The notes: generated by a model not told the origin, from the sequence alone. Counted from the stretch's first letter, positions 12,034 through 23,151 are shown. The stretch: DNA of 64,000 nt from Hepsetus odoe (GCA_017165825.1 CM029384.1:13238215-13302214); one strand, 5' to 3'. A program made the numbers and translations.

Positions 12034-12272
12034 GGGGCAGTGGTGGCCTAGTGGTTAGGGCGTTGGCCAGGGGATCGGGGGTTCGAACCCCTTCCCAATG
12101 GGTTGCCCTGAGGTACCCTTGAGCAAGGTGCCGTCCCCGTCCCGCTCCTCCCTGCGATGGGCTGGCGACCTGTCCAGGGTGCGTCCCCCGTCCTCGCCCT
12201 GTGTGCGCTGGGTTGGACACCAGCACTCCCTCGCGACCCCGTTTGGGACAAGCGGCAGAAGATGGATGGATG
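12034..12272 (+). mobile_element. tRNA-derived SINE, tail type A
   Basis: The head GGGGCAGTGGTGGCCTAG includes an A-box-like segment, and GGGTTCGAACCCC is a B-box-like segment. The tail is GGACAAGCGGCAGAAG followed by GATG/GGAT units, a LINE-type 3' end. The target-site duplication is GATGTTTGTCATC at 12021-12033 and 12273-12285, a perfect 13 bp. It is a young-looking insertion. Confidence 0.93.
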
Positions 12273-12290
12273 GATGTTTGTCATCATAAG

Positions 12291-12523
12291 GGCAGTGGTG
12301 GCAAGATTGGGGAAAATTCGGAAGATTGGGGGTTCGATTCCCTCACAAGTAGGTTGCCCTGACGTACTCCTGAGCAAGGTACCATCCCCATCACTGCTCC
12401 CTGGGTGCTTTCAATAGCTGCACGGTGTTTGTGTGCATGGGTTAAAAGCAGAGGTCCAATTTCGTTGTGGTTCATGGTGTGCAGTGCTGTGACCTCACAA
12501 TGACAAGGGTTGTCACTTTCACT
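12291..12523 (+). mobile_element. tRNA-derived SINE, tail type B
   Basis: It starts GGCAGTGGTGGC, shares the middle block with type A, and ends in the type B tail GACCTCACAATGACAAGG, then TTGTCACTTTCACT. The target-site duplication is TCATAAG (12284-12290 and 12524-12530). It sits 5 bp after the end of the other SINE's duplication. Confidence 0.9.
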
Positions 12524-12799
12524 TCATAAGTCTTTTTCCCCCAGTCAACATTCATTCTTTCTCTTTTCTTTTCCTCACTTTATTGGCTCAAAAAGCTATT
12601 AAACAGAGACTGATCTTATCAAAATGTATGTAAGAAATTACTACAAATCCTACAAAGGCCAACTCAGGCTTTAATCTGTTCTAGAATTCCATTAAGTTTG
12701 CCATTTGCACATTAGCTTGCTGCATACCCACTACCTGAGCAGGTCCAAAAGTTGAGGCAGCTTTGCAAATTGTTGAGGATAAAAAGATGCAGATTTCAA

Positions 12800-14678
12800 T
12801 AAATAAATAATAATAATAATTTTTATTTATATAGCGCCTTTCTCAAACCCAAGGTCACTTTACAGAGCAGAAGATATAAATGAAAAACAATATCAATTAA
12901 AACAGTTAACACAAAACACATAGACAGTGACAAACAGCAGAATTAGTAAATCAAGAACAGGGAGAAGTGGAAAAGCACAGACCGAACAGATATGTTTTCA
13001 ACTGAGTTTGGAAGAGAGACAGAGAGTAAGTTAGGTGCAGGTTTTGAGGGAGGGAATTCCAGAGTTTAGGGGCAGCAACACTAAATGATCTACTACCCAT
13101 GGTAGCTAGCCTGAATTTAGGAAATGTGAGTAACCCGGTACCGGAGGAGTGCAGTGAGCGGGTAGGAGTGTATGAATGGAGTAATTCAGTGGGGTATGGA
13201 GGAGCAGATCCATGAAGGGCTTTAAACGTGATCAGAAGCAGCCTGTACCGAATACGATACAATACAGGCAGCCAGTGAAGTTTGTGGAGAACGGGGGTGA
13301 TCTGTTCAGATTTTTTGGAGAAAGTGAGAACACGAGCTGCAGAGTTCTGTATGTACTGGAGTTCGGTTAATATTCTACTTGGGAGACCAAAGAGTAAATC
13401 GTTACAGTAATCGAGACGGGACGTTATAAAAGCATGAACAAGTATTTCTGCATCCTTCAATGAAAGTGATGAGCGGAGATGTGAGATGTTTCTGAGGTGA
13501 AAGAATGCATTTTTCACAACTGTGTTTATGTGAGAGTCAAATGATAGAGCGCGATCGAATATAACACTTAAGTTCTGGACAGTGGGTGAGGGTGTAACAA
13601 GAGCATTGTCAAATGATAAACTGAAATTTTGGAGTTTAGTGATGAGACATTTGGAGCCAATTAATAAAACTTCTGTTTTGTCAGTGCTGAGCTTTAGAAA
13701 GTTTGAGGTGAGCCATAGTTTTACGTCATGAATAAAAGCTGTAAGGGAACGGGGTGCAGTGACTGAAATGGAGGTGGTAAAGTAGATTTGGGTATCGTCA
13801 GCATAGCAATGAAAACTGAGGCCATGGTTTCTAATAATATGACAGAGAGGAAGAATATAAATTATGAACAATAAAGGTCCAAGAACAGATCCCTGAGGGA
13901 CACCCTGTTTAACTGGAGCAGGAGATGATCTGTTGTTATGGAGGCGGATGAATTGTTGTCTGTCAGTGAGATAAGATGTGAACCAAGAAAGAACGGTGCC
14001 AGATAGTTCAATGGCTGAAAGGTGGGAAAGAAGGATATTATGATTGACAGTGTCAATGGCAGAGCTTAGATCTAAGAGGAGGAGGACACTGAGGGAACCA
14101 GAGTCAGCACTGAGTAAAAGGTTGTTTTGTGAAACGTAGAAGGGCTGTCTCGGTGCTGTGGAATGGACGGAAACCTGACTGAAACGGCTCATATAAATTG
14201 TTAATTGTTAAATGTTACTGCAGCTGAGCAGCTACAACCCTTTCAAGGAGCTTTGAAATAAAATGTAGGTTAGAAATAGGTCTGTCGCTCCTCAGACTGC
14301 TGGGATCCAAAGGGTTATTCTTCAAAATAGGTGTAACAGCAGCAGTTTTCTGGCCCAGAGGAACAACACCAGAGGAGAGTGAACAATTTATTAGATGGGA
14401 GATAGAGGCAGAGGTGGGAGACAAACAGCATTTAAGAAGAGAAGTAGGTGCTGGATCCAGGATAGAGGTGGAAGAACTGATTTTCCTAATTAGTTCAGGG
14501 GTGAACCACGGAGAGGAGTGAGAGGAGGGTACAGCCCTGATTTTGACTAGAGCAAACTTATCTAAAACAGCTGAAATGGAGCGGTTGTATAAAGACAGAA
14601 TATCGTCAGGACAGGAGAGGTTAAAGAAATTTGAAAGAGGAGATATAAGTAAGTCAGAAGTGAACCCTTGAATGTCAA
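12800..14678 (-). mobile_element. L2 LINE, 5'-truncated, reverse transcriptase largely intact
   Basis: The minus-strand frame 14192-12951 encodes 413 aa of L2 reverse transcriptase and C-terminus. It includes LDLSSAIDTVNH (motif A), VPQGSVLGPLLF (motif B) and YADD at 13794-13805 (motif C). The upstream frame 14678-14215 ends near the conserved ERVVAAQLQ block and is joined by a frameshift around 14200. It also carries an internal deletion between the PWFTPEL and DPAPTSLLK blocks. The 3' end at 12800-12860 has the usual ATTTATATAGCGCCTTTCTC tail, then AATA repeats. The target-site duplication is CAGATTTCAA (12790-12799 and 14679-14688). Confidence 0.92.
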
Positions 14679-14739
14679 CAGATTTCAAATTCCTTAACCA
14701 TCAAAGATTTGAGAGGAATCAAATGTGAAGCTACCAGGA

Positions 14740-15489
14740 TCTGAAGCTACAAGGCTCTGACTCTTCCTTTATTAGCACCTATACAGGCACTTAAAGGCAA
14801 TATGATGACGTTCCCTTACTGGAATTAATAATGTGTTTATGGCTGCAGTGGATTAACTTCACCTTCTGTACTCTACTCTGCCTTGCATTTTACCACATCG
14901 ATTCACATAATTACAGAATGATCTCTCAGACTCACGCTATGTCCAGTGGAGTAATTACTTTTTTTGGCCACTAACTGGCTATTGCATCTCTAATTACCAG
15001 CATAGTGTGGTTTTATGCCAGGCTTAAGTGAACTTAGACTTACCATCCTGCAACTGTGTGTGAAGGAGCTTTATGGGGACTGTGTTCTTCTCACACTCAT
15101 AACCATAAAAACAGACAGCTCACAACCTTAAAGCGTACAGACAACATGAATACAAGTATTCAGACTCTGAGAGGCTTCATCAGTAGCCTTTATCATTCTT
15201 AAATGGAATGACTGGAATGGAGATTTGGAACCACCTCTAGTCCTCCTAGATGTGTCCGCCCACACAAATGGAATAATCAAGGATGAAGGGAATTTGGTCA
15301 GGCAGAGACCTGATGGCATCAATGCATCCCACTCAACCTGGGTGAGCTCAAAGAATCCTGCCAGAAGAATTTGAAAGTTCTAAAAGAAAGGTGTGCCAAG
15401 TTTGAATAAACATTTCCAAGAAGATTACAGACCATCATTGCTGCCAAATGTGCTTTCACCATGTACTGTGAATGTTCTGAATACATACG
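14740..15489. other. Unassigned sequence
   Basis: I see no gene or recognised repeat in this stretch. Confidence 0.5.
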
Positions 15490-15850
15490 TGATTCTTCTT
15501 CTTCTTCTTTCGCCTGCTCCCATTTAGGGGTTGCCGCAGCAGATCATCCGTTTCCATTTCATCCGGTCTTCTGCATCTTCCTCCTTCAAACCAACCACCT
15601 GCATGTCCTCTCTCACCACGTCCAAAAACTCCTCTTTGGTCTTCCCCTTTTTCCTCTTTCCTGGCAGCTCCATCTTCAGCATCCTTCTCCCAGTATAATC
15701 CTCGTCTCTCCTCTGGACATGTCCAAACCAACACAATCTTGCTTCTCTAACTTTGTCTCCAAAACATCTAACCTCAACTGTCCCTCTAATATACTCATTT
15801 CTAATCCTGTCCATCCTCGTCACACCCAACAAAAATCTCAGCATCTTTAA
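15490..15850 (-). mobile_element. RTE-type LINE, 3' end fragment
   Basis: The minus strand encodes the C-terminal end of an RTE-type ORF, with LCWFGHVQRRDEDYTGRRML, then a basic KRKKGKTKEEF segment and QVVGLKEEDAEDRMKWKRM. The 3' tail is a GAA repeat, seen as CTTCTTCTTC on the plus strand. The same block occurs at 37.6 and 63.7 kb. It is 5'-truncated. Confidence 0.9.
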
Positions 15851-16559
15851 CAGTCACAAATGTAGCCTCCATCATTCTGAAAGTGAATGACTGGAACCAT
15901 GAAAGTGGAGATTTTGAACCATGTAATGAAATATAAAACATACAAAACATGAAACATAAAATGTGGAAATCTTGAAAATTCTTTTCTGGTGTAGTGACTG
16001 GGTCTATATATATTACTCCAGAAAGTCTTGGTGTGTAGAGATGCAACTTTCTTTTATAAACCAGTATATAAATCAAACCTGAGCATCTGCTGCTAACCCC
16101 AGCCCTTGGAAGCAAAATGGTAACAAACATTTGTTTTCACAAACCAACGCTTTTTGTTGTAGCAATGACTGGATGACTAGTTGGCTATTTTTTTGCATTA
16201 CTAGTAAGCAAGTTCAAATGAGCATTTCTGCTAACTCTTGTTACAAGAGCCTCCTTGGGTACTGGAAAATACTGCCCCTGGCCAGTTTCTTTGGTTCATG
16301 TCTATTTGCAAGTATGGCACAGACCACCCACACATGCTAGGCTAGCAAAGAAGGGCCTTTTTCACATCCTGTTATGGCTGTGGCTACTGGGCAGGAGCTG
16401 CAGCTGATGGATCCATGGATTGGCCTGGGAAATATTTTCATTTTTTAGATATAGGTCAGTTGAGTGTCTTAAGGGCTAGCATAAAAGTACACATAAGGGC
16501 AGATCCGTCAATTCTATGATTCAATCAAAGGTTTTGATGCAAAATACAGTATTTACCTT
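15851..16559. other. Unassigned sequence
   Basis: I see no supported gene or repeat. Confidence 0.5.
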
Positions 16560-16660
16560 TTACTGCTTAGCACCGCCCGAGACACTATTCAGGACAAGCG
16601 GTTAAGAAAATGAGTGAGTAAGTGAGTGAGTGATTAATTGAGTAAGTGAGAGAGTACTTT
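16560..16660 (+). mobile_element. LINE or SINE 3' tail fragment
   Basis: The sequence GGACAAGCGGTTAAGAAAAT followed by GAGT repeats is the 3' tail type used by several teleost retroelements. Nothing of the element body is recognisable. Confidence 0.4.
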
Positions 16661-17062
16661 TTACTGCTGACAGAACTGAACCATTATGGTTTTGGCTGTT
16701 GATGGCCATTTGGTCAGCCAGCATTCCTTAGTCCTTAATTTATTTACAAGAATAAATGGCAATGTTTGTCTAGATTACAATCATACTTACTTGTTACAGA
16801 AACAAGCTTAAGTGTTAAGGTATCTCTTCAACATCATACCATCAACATATATCATTATTGTATTCTATTCCGTTCTGTTCTGTTCTATTCTATTCTGGGA
16901 ACATTGGTCAAAATCACCAAAATCATTTATAAATTCATTGTTCTGTGCCTTCCATATGTGTAACTCCACTTTTCCTGCTAAGGATTTGATCTTGATGTGA
17001 TCCACTGTTTACATCACTGACATAGACTTTATGAGGATTTCATTAAAGACCACTATTCTATA

Positions 17063-17450
17063 CAGCAAAAGTCCATAAATATTTGGACACCAACAAGTTA
17101 TAGCTGTTTACAACAGCATAGAAAATGTATTTTTATTTTATCCAAACGGTATTTTACATCCAGTTATAGTTAATGGTATAGAAATTATAGGCGTTTGCAG
17201 GAAAATACTCCCAATTTAGGGGCTAAAATAAACAATATCCAAATGTGGGTCATTCTTTCAATATTCCTGTGGGAATAGATGTGGGTCATCCTCTCACACC
17301 TGTAATCTATTGCTGCTTTCAATTGTGGCATTAGTCCAAGGAACTTCAATTGCCAGTAATGCATTAATATTATTTCAGTTCAATGTGCTGTGGTAGTCAA
17401 CTAAAATAAAATTAACTATATCAATTTCCAAATATTGATGGGCCTGACTG
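17063..17450. mobile_element. Non-autonomous Tc1-like relic
   Basis: The left end CAGCAAAAGTCCATAAATAT and the right end CAAATATTGATGGGCC are degenerate inverted repeats. They resemble the ends of the element at 19482-20710. TA precedes the left end (17061-17062). No transposase is seen. Confidence 0.5.
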
Positions 17451-17459
17451 AAAATGTCT

Positions 17460-19085
17460 GGGTGAGCTGCACTGTCTTTTACCATTCTGTGCTGCTTGAG
17501 GTGGATTCCAGATGGCTCTGGCATCACATTATTGATCCAGTCAGACATTTCTGCTTTATATCCTCAACATAAAAGAGGCCAATGATTCCCTTCCTTCACA
17601 GATTAGCTGGACATACATTGTTCACTGCTGTGACCAGGCCTCCCTTTAGGCCATAAGGTAGATGTCGGTATTGACATTTATTGGAAAGAACAATTATGTG
17701 TTTGCTTCAGTGACCGGATTAAGAGGGACCTTCTGTCAAAAGAAACCCTTTCAGACTGGGAGCTAGAGTTCTTATCTGTGGCCAAGAAGCTCATCCAGTA
17801 GCTGTTGCCAAACTGCAAGAAGTTTTTGCTTTGTTTGCACCTCTGTTGTTCAGTAACAACGGAACAAACAAAGTAAATGTGGTTAAAAAATAGCTGTTAA
17901 CGACTAAATCAAATAAACGAAAGATTTCCTCCAAAACACTGATCAAACTGATACTCACTTTAACAAACGCCATCATAAATACACAACTACTGTTAAAACA
18001 AACTTGCAATTTTTTTTGGCATAAATAGCAGAATGAAAATATTTGTATTCCTCAAAATCTTGCGCTGATGCTTTCAGGGTAAACAAAACAGTTATCAGTT
18101 GCAGATGGTGAAACTGAATATGTAAACTAGATATTCCTGGATTCTGATTCACCACCTCCACCACTGCAGCGAGGTCCGGGGCTTCTCCATAAACGTCTCA
18201 GAGCCACCCCGCATATGAAATGACCTTTGCTTACACTATAACATTATGTTTACTTCGCAGAAGAAATGTTTGTGCTGTGATGTCGCCACCAGCTCTTGTC
18301 ATGTAACTGAGATAATTTGTTTTGAAACCTGAAGTCATATTTAGTCTGCAGAATGTAACAGTAAGATAAATAATAGTCAAGCAATATTTAATATTACAAC
18401 AAAAGTGCTTTAATAATGCTTCTTCCTTTTAAAGCCATTGGATTCATTAAAAAGGGCTCCCACAAAAATGGACTTCAGTGCTTCAGATCCATTGATCTGC
18501 CACTCGAGAGCATCCTCTTCATCTCATTTTACTGCATGTCGCACAGTATGAGGGAAGATAGAAGGAAATGTGGCTGCTATGCTTTTTTTTCTTTCTGCAG
18601 TCACTTTTTAGTTTTTCAGCATTAAAGACTCATTACATCAGACAAATGGATGAATATTCAGTTTGCTGCTTAAAAAAACCCTCAGTTGCATTAAATCCAG
18701 GACTAAATAACAATATTAGGAAGGCATAATATGTATATAAAATCATATTAGGATGTACTGTAATAAACTTTAACACAAAGATAATAAATATCCTCATAAT
18801 AAAACTACCTACCACTCTATAGAGGAAAAAACACCTCTGTCAACCTCAAGGCTTGGAACATGGCAATAGTTATTCCGTTGGCCTTTACTGTATTAAAGTA
18901 AAAAAAGCAATGATAAACAACACAAACAACACAAAGGAAATATATAATATATTAATTATTATAAAAATGTATATATATGCAATTATTCATTTATTATTAT
19001 ACGATTTCATATTTTTTTGAGTGGGCAAATGTATTTACACTTGGTTCATATATTCCTATATTATAGTACCATTTCTATAATTATA
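17460..19085. other. Unassigned sequence
   Basis: No exon or mobile element is supported. The right part (18890-19080) is very AT-rich. Confidence 0.5.
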
Positions 19086-19348
19086 TGTCACAGTCTGTTG
19101 TGCCTGTGGTTCTGGTTGGGCACGACAGATGGCGCTCTGTTCTGACTGAGCACACCTGAGCTCATGGGGAAACAGGTGTGCTTCATTGGGGCTGCTATTT
19201 AAGCCCCAATGAGTCAGAACTGAGCGCGGTTCATTAACGAGGCGAAGCCTTGCAGTGAATGGTGGCATTTTTGGTTCTATATTTTGGTGTAAGTTTAATA
19301 AAGTTATGTTCTGGAATATTGTCCTTCCCACACCCCGCCACCGTTACA
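19086..19348 (+). mobile_element. Probable solo LTR of an LTR retrotransposon
   Basis: The 263 bp unit starts TGTCACAG and ends CCGTTACA, with the TG...CA ends of an LTR. It contains a TATA-like CTATTTAAGCC (about 19195) and AATAAA (about 19299) in promoter-then-polyadenylation order. Flanks TTATA and GTATA are near-identical 5 bp direct repeats. No gag or pol sequence is nearby, which fits recombination to a solo LTR. The family, perhaps Gypsy-type, is a guess. Confidence 0.6.
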
Positions 19349-19481
19349 GTATATAAATAGATTTCTTTTGGAGGAATTTATTACATTTGGAGGAATTTCA
19401 CATAATACTATTGAGCTATACCTGCCGCAGAACAGATATTATACCATAACATACATTATTTGAGATACTGCGGCTGGTATA

Positions 19482-20710
19482 CAGTTAGGTCCATATATAT
19501 TTGGACACTGACACAAGTTTTGTTTTTGTACCTGTTTACTGAAACATATTCTAATGATAGTTATATAATGGTCATGGATATAATGTGTAGACTCTCAGCT
19601 TTCATTTGAGGGTATCCATATTCATATTGGATGAAGGGTGCCACCATTAACATGTGCCACCATTTTTATAAAGGGACCAAATGTAATTGGACAATTGACT
19701 CAAAGGCTATTTCATGGGCAGGTGTGGATAATTCCTGTGGTCAAAGGAGCTCTCCATGCAGGTGAAACAAACCATCCTTAAGCTGGAAAAACAGAAAAAA
19801 CCCATCAGAGAAATTGCTACAATACTGAGTGGCAAAGTCTACCGTTTGGTACATCCTGAGAAAGAAAGAAAGCATGGATGAACTCAGCAAAGCAAAAAGA
19901 CCTGAACGTCCACAGAAGACAACAGTGGTGGATGATCACGGAATCATTTCCATGGTGAAGAGAAACCCCTTCACCACAGCCAACCAAGTGAACAACACTC
20001 TCCTGGGGGTAGGCGTATCGATATCCAAGTCTGCCATTAAGAGAAGACTGCATGAAAGTCAATACAGATGCACTGCAAGGTACAAACCGTTCATAAGCCT
20101 CAGGAATAGAAAGGCTAGATTGAATTCTGAGGTGTTCAAAGACATACTGTCTGCTCAAATCCAGCTAAATGCAGTCAAATTGATTGGGCCGTGTTTCATA
20201 ATGCAGATGGACAATGACCCACAACATACAGCCAAAGAAACCCAGGAGTTTATTAAATCAAAGAAGTGGAATATGAATGGCCAAGTCACCTGATCTGAAC
20301 CCAACTGAGCAGCATTTCACTTGTTGAAAACTAAACTCCAGACAGAAAGGCCCACAAACAAACAACAACTGAAAGCTGCTGCAGTAAAAGCCTGGCAGAG
20401 CATTAAAACATCTGGTGATGTCCATGAGTCCAAGACTTCAGGCTGTCATTGCCAACAAAGGGTTTAGAAACCTAGTCAACCAAGTATTAGAAGTGAACAT
20501 TTTATTTTCAGTTATTTAATTCCCCCTGAAATGAAGGGATTGTGTTAAAAAAATTTCTGCCTTAAAAAAATGATCTTTTAAAATTAAAAATTAAAGCTGT
20601 CTTAAAGTCTGCACTTCAACTGCAAGTTCCATTTAAAATTCATTGTGGTGATGTAAAGAACCAAAATTAGAAAAAAGTTGTCTCTGTCCAAATATTTATG
20701 GACCTAACTG
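19482..20710 (+). mobile_element. Tc1-like transposon with broken transposase
   Basis: Both ends are present: CAGTTAGGTCCATATATATT on the left and its near-complement at 20680-20710, flanked by TA at 19480-19481 and 20711-20712. The plus strand carries transposase pieces. These are the N-terminal helix-turn-helix from about 19757 (MQVKQTILKLEKQKKPI), a frameshift near 19828, and then a frame at 19829-20293. That frame contains the MQMDNDPQHTAK catalytic block, but a deletion before it removes the first catalytic Asp region. The PDLNPTE block with the third acidic residue lies out of frame near 20285-20310. It is inactive but could be mobilised in trans because both ends survive. Confidence 0.92.
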
Positions 20711-20712
20711 TA

Positions 20713-22549
20713 TGTGTGGCACCTTGATATCCCAATGAATTATTTTACTTTTAATGCACTTTTTTTGGGCATGTGACCAACAGACCCACCCTCTGTGTTA
20801 GGGACAGATCAATAGCACTTCTTGGGATTTCATTTGTTCTTAATGCGTGTGCTGGAATCGAACTCGGGCAGTGGATGACGTTGAGCATGTCCATGTACAC
20901 ACGAATAAATGCATATTGATTTTCTTGTTGTCAATAATGTCCACTGCTTTACAATGCATCATCCACTGCAGGACTGTGCTGCTTGATTCTTGGACATTAT
21001 AAGAAAGCTAAAGAGAAAAGATGCAGAAGTGCATAGATACTGCACAATGAGAATCAGTTACTGTGAATAATCTAAAAAAAAATTTATTAGACCTTTTTAA
21101 TGCATTCAGAATACAGTGCATTCAAACATACAATGAAATTCATAGATAACAGACTTTTTTTGGCCACCTACAGCATAGAGTGAACAAAACAGCAACTAAA
21201 TGTATCTGTCTTTGAGGATGCTTTATTTATATTTATTATATTTCCTGAAGCAATAAATGCTGCCCAATGTATTCAATGATGTTTATGGAGTACTATAGGC
21301 TTCTGAGCTGTAGCAATGTCAGAATGTCCCTCCTGATGATGTGGCATAGCTGGAAATGGGACCATTCTGACATGACTTTACATTTAAGCTTCTCCTTGTA
21401 TTGCCGATGGCTAGTAACGGAGATTAGAAAGGCTGTTGATTCTAAAATGTTTTTCAGTCATTACCATATCATCAGCCAACAATATGAGGGAAAAGTATAA
21501 CCAATGTATACATGTGTTTCTTAGAGTAAGGACCCACTCTAGCTTCAGTGGGAACTTTCACTTGAAGTAGACTTGAAGTAAAGTTTATGTAAAAGCCTCT
21601 GATAAGTACATCACCTGAGAAAATGTAGTTAAAGAAAAAAATGTCAGCTAATTGCCTGCCAGAAACCCTTTATATTGTTAATGGAATTTGTGACCTACAG
21701 CTAATACTCAACTGCCTTTGCTGCCATTATTATAATCTAAGAACACAGTCAGGTTACAAGTTGAAAGTGTATGAGGTAACTTCCCACACGTTCTTTAACC
21801 ACAAGTTTCTCTTTCAAGCAACTGAAATCAAATGCTTTCATTTACCTTGAAAAATGAGTGGTATTAATGGGTGGGTTAGATTCCAATAATAACAGGGTTT
21901 TTTCTGTTTCTTTGAAATTGTAATAAGTGATTACTAGGCTGTGAGATTTTTGCACCCTGTGCAAAATTCCAGGCAAGCTGAGGCTTTCATGTTTTCTGAG
22001 TAACTGAGGACCTATTTAGAAATTCATCCTGAAAGTTTACTTGTTCAGCCATGTTATCTGCAATTCATTAATATAATTAATGAATGATGTCAAAGAAAAG
22101 TGGGTTTCCTCCGAAGTTCTGAATTTCACTTTAAGTTATCTTCAGAAAATGAGCACGGGAAATTCTATTTGCAAGTAAGTGCAGAGTAGATAAGATATGT
22201 GCGATGGAATGAAGTTCGGTTCAGCATAGCATTCTTTCCTTGTGGGAAAAAAAATAATTGTAGATGCTGTGAGAGTCATTCATTTAATCAACACAAATGA
22301 CCAGTTACTCAATATGAACTACCAATAACTGATTGGCAAAGTTAAATCTAATGTCTCATAGTGTTGATGTTGTGCCCTAGAACCTTTCTTTATTAAACTC
22401 TGCATGAGGAATAAATTTATCTGTAAAGGTCAGGTAATTAAATTAATTAGAGAAAGCCAAACAGTTTGTTTGGAAAGATGCAGTGCCCGGAAGAAGATTT
22501 TAAGGTCAACATTGTCACCTCATAATTAAAATAAAAAATGAAAAAAAAA
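20713..22549. other. Unassigned sequence
   Basis: I see no supported exon or RNA gene. The open frames here (for example 21267-21500) lack motifs. Confidence 0.5.
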
Positions 22550-22561
22550 TACTCTCATTTC

Positions 22562-22808
22562 CATCCATCCATTATCTGCCGCTTGTCCCAAATGGGGTCG
22601 CGGGGGAGTGCTGGTGTCCAACCCAGCACACACAGGGCGAGGACGGGGGACGCACCCTGGACAGGTCGCCAGCCCATCGCAGGGAGGAGCGGGACGGGGA
22701 TGGTACCTCACTCAAGGGTACCTCAGGGCAACCTATTGGGAAGGGGTTCGAACCCCCGATCCTCCGATCATGAGGCCAACGCCCTAACCACTAGGCCACC
22801 ACTGCCCC
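22562..22808 (-). mobile_element. tRNA-derived SINE, tail type A
   Basis: Reverse orientation: the left end is the CCATCCATCC tail and GCCGCTTGTCCCAAATGGGG, and the right end is the tRNA-like head with GGGGTTCGAACCCC. The perfect 12 bp target-site duplication is TACTCTCATTTC at 22550-22561 and 22809-22820. Confidence 0.93.
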
Positions 22809-22889
22809 TACTCTCATTTCTCCTCTTAGAATCAAAACCTACTGTGGTGGAGAAGTTTGCATGGCCCTAAGAATCTGGAAGTTGCCAAT

Positions 22890-23105
22890 GACAGTAGGTA
22901 GCGATGGTAGCTATGTCGCCTCCTGGGTCTGGAGTCTGGGTTCAATTCCCAGAAGGGATCCTGGTCCTTTCTGTGAAGAGTTTGCATGTTCTCCTTGTGT
23001 CTGCAAGGGTTTCCTCTCACTGTCCAAAGACCTGCACATCAGGTGGATTGGAGATGCTAAATTGCCTGTGTGTGTGAGTGTCTGCCCTGCGATGGACTAT
23101 TTTCA
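22890..23105 (+). mobile_element. Second tRNA-derived repeat family (GTTTGCATGTTCTCC type)
   Basis: The stretch has a B-box-like GGGTTCAATTCCC, then GAGTTTGCATGTTCTCCTTG and CTGCCCTGCGATGGACT. These are hallmarks of a repeat common in teleost genomes. It is diverged and lacks its usual 3' tail. A reversed relative lies at 26340-26480. Confidence 0.65.
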
Positions 23106-23151
23106 GAGTATTTGTCTAGTAGGATCTTGCAACAAGATCCCCTTTTGCTGG

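Larger units (their letters stand above)
11924..12770 (+). repeat. Segment X, copy 2, inserted in a Tc1-like relic
   Basis: This is a second copy of the sequence at 6877-7423. After removing the two SINEs and their duplications, about 350 bp remain. It lacks two internal stretches found in copy 1. Both outer junctions fall within a sequence that reads as continuous transposon when the copy is removed, so it arrived after the transposon. No terminal inverted repeats are seen. Confidence 0.7.
11654..14739 (+). mobile_element. Tc1-like (ATTATTAGGCA family) relic split by later insertions
   Basis: The left part (11654-11923) has the terminal sequence TGTACAATTATTAGG and an inner repeat of it near 11829, an IR/DR-type layout. 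It continues with transposase-region sequence also seen at 46.6-46.9 kb. The element resumes at 12771-12799 and again at 14689-14739 (AGATTTGAGAGGAATCAAA, then GAAGCTACCAGG). Between these pieces sit segment X with two SINEs (11924-12770) and an L2 LINE (12800-14678). The right end is missing. Confidence 0.7.

Noticed and set aside
12034..12110. Functional tRNA gene
   Set aside because: A-box and B-box-like segments are present, but the sequence lacks a cloverleaf with a paired acceptor stem and is repeated as the head of dispersed SINEs.
11924..12770. Copy 2 of segment X as a spliced retrocopy of a wiz 3' UTR transcript
   Set aside because: The two stretches missing from copy 2 do not have GT-AG limits when aligned base by base, and there is no poly(A) tail. 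Plain deletions or insertions explain the differences.
19829..20293. Active Tc1 transposase
   Set aside because: The frame lacks the N-terminal domain in frame, the first catalytic Asp region is deleted and the third acidic block is out of frame.
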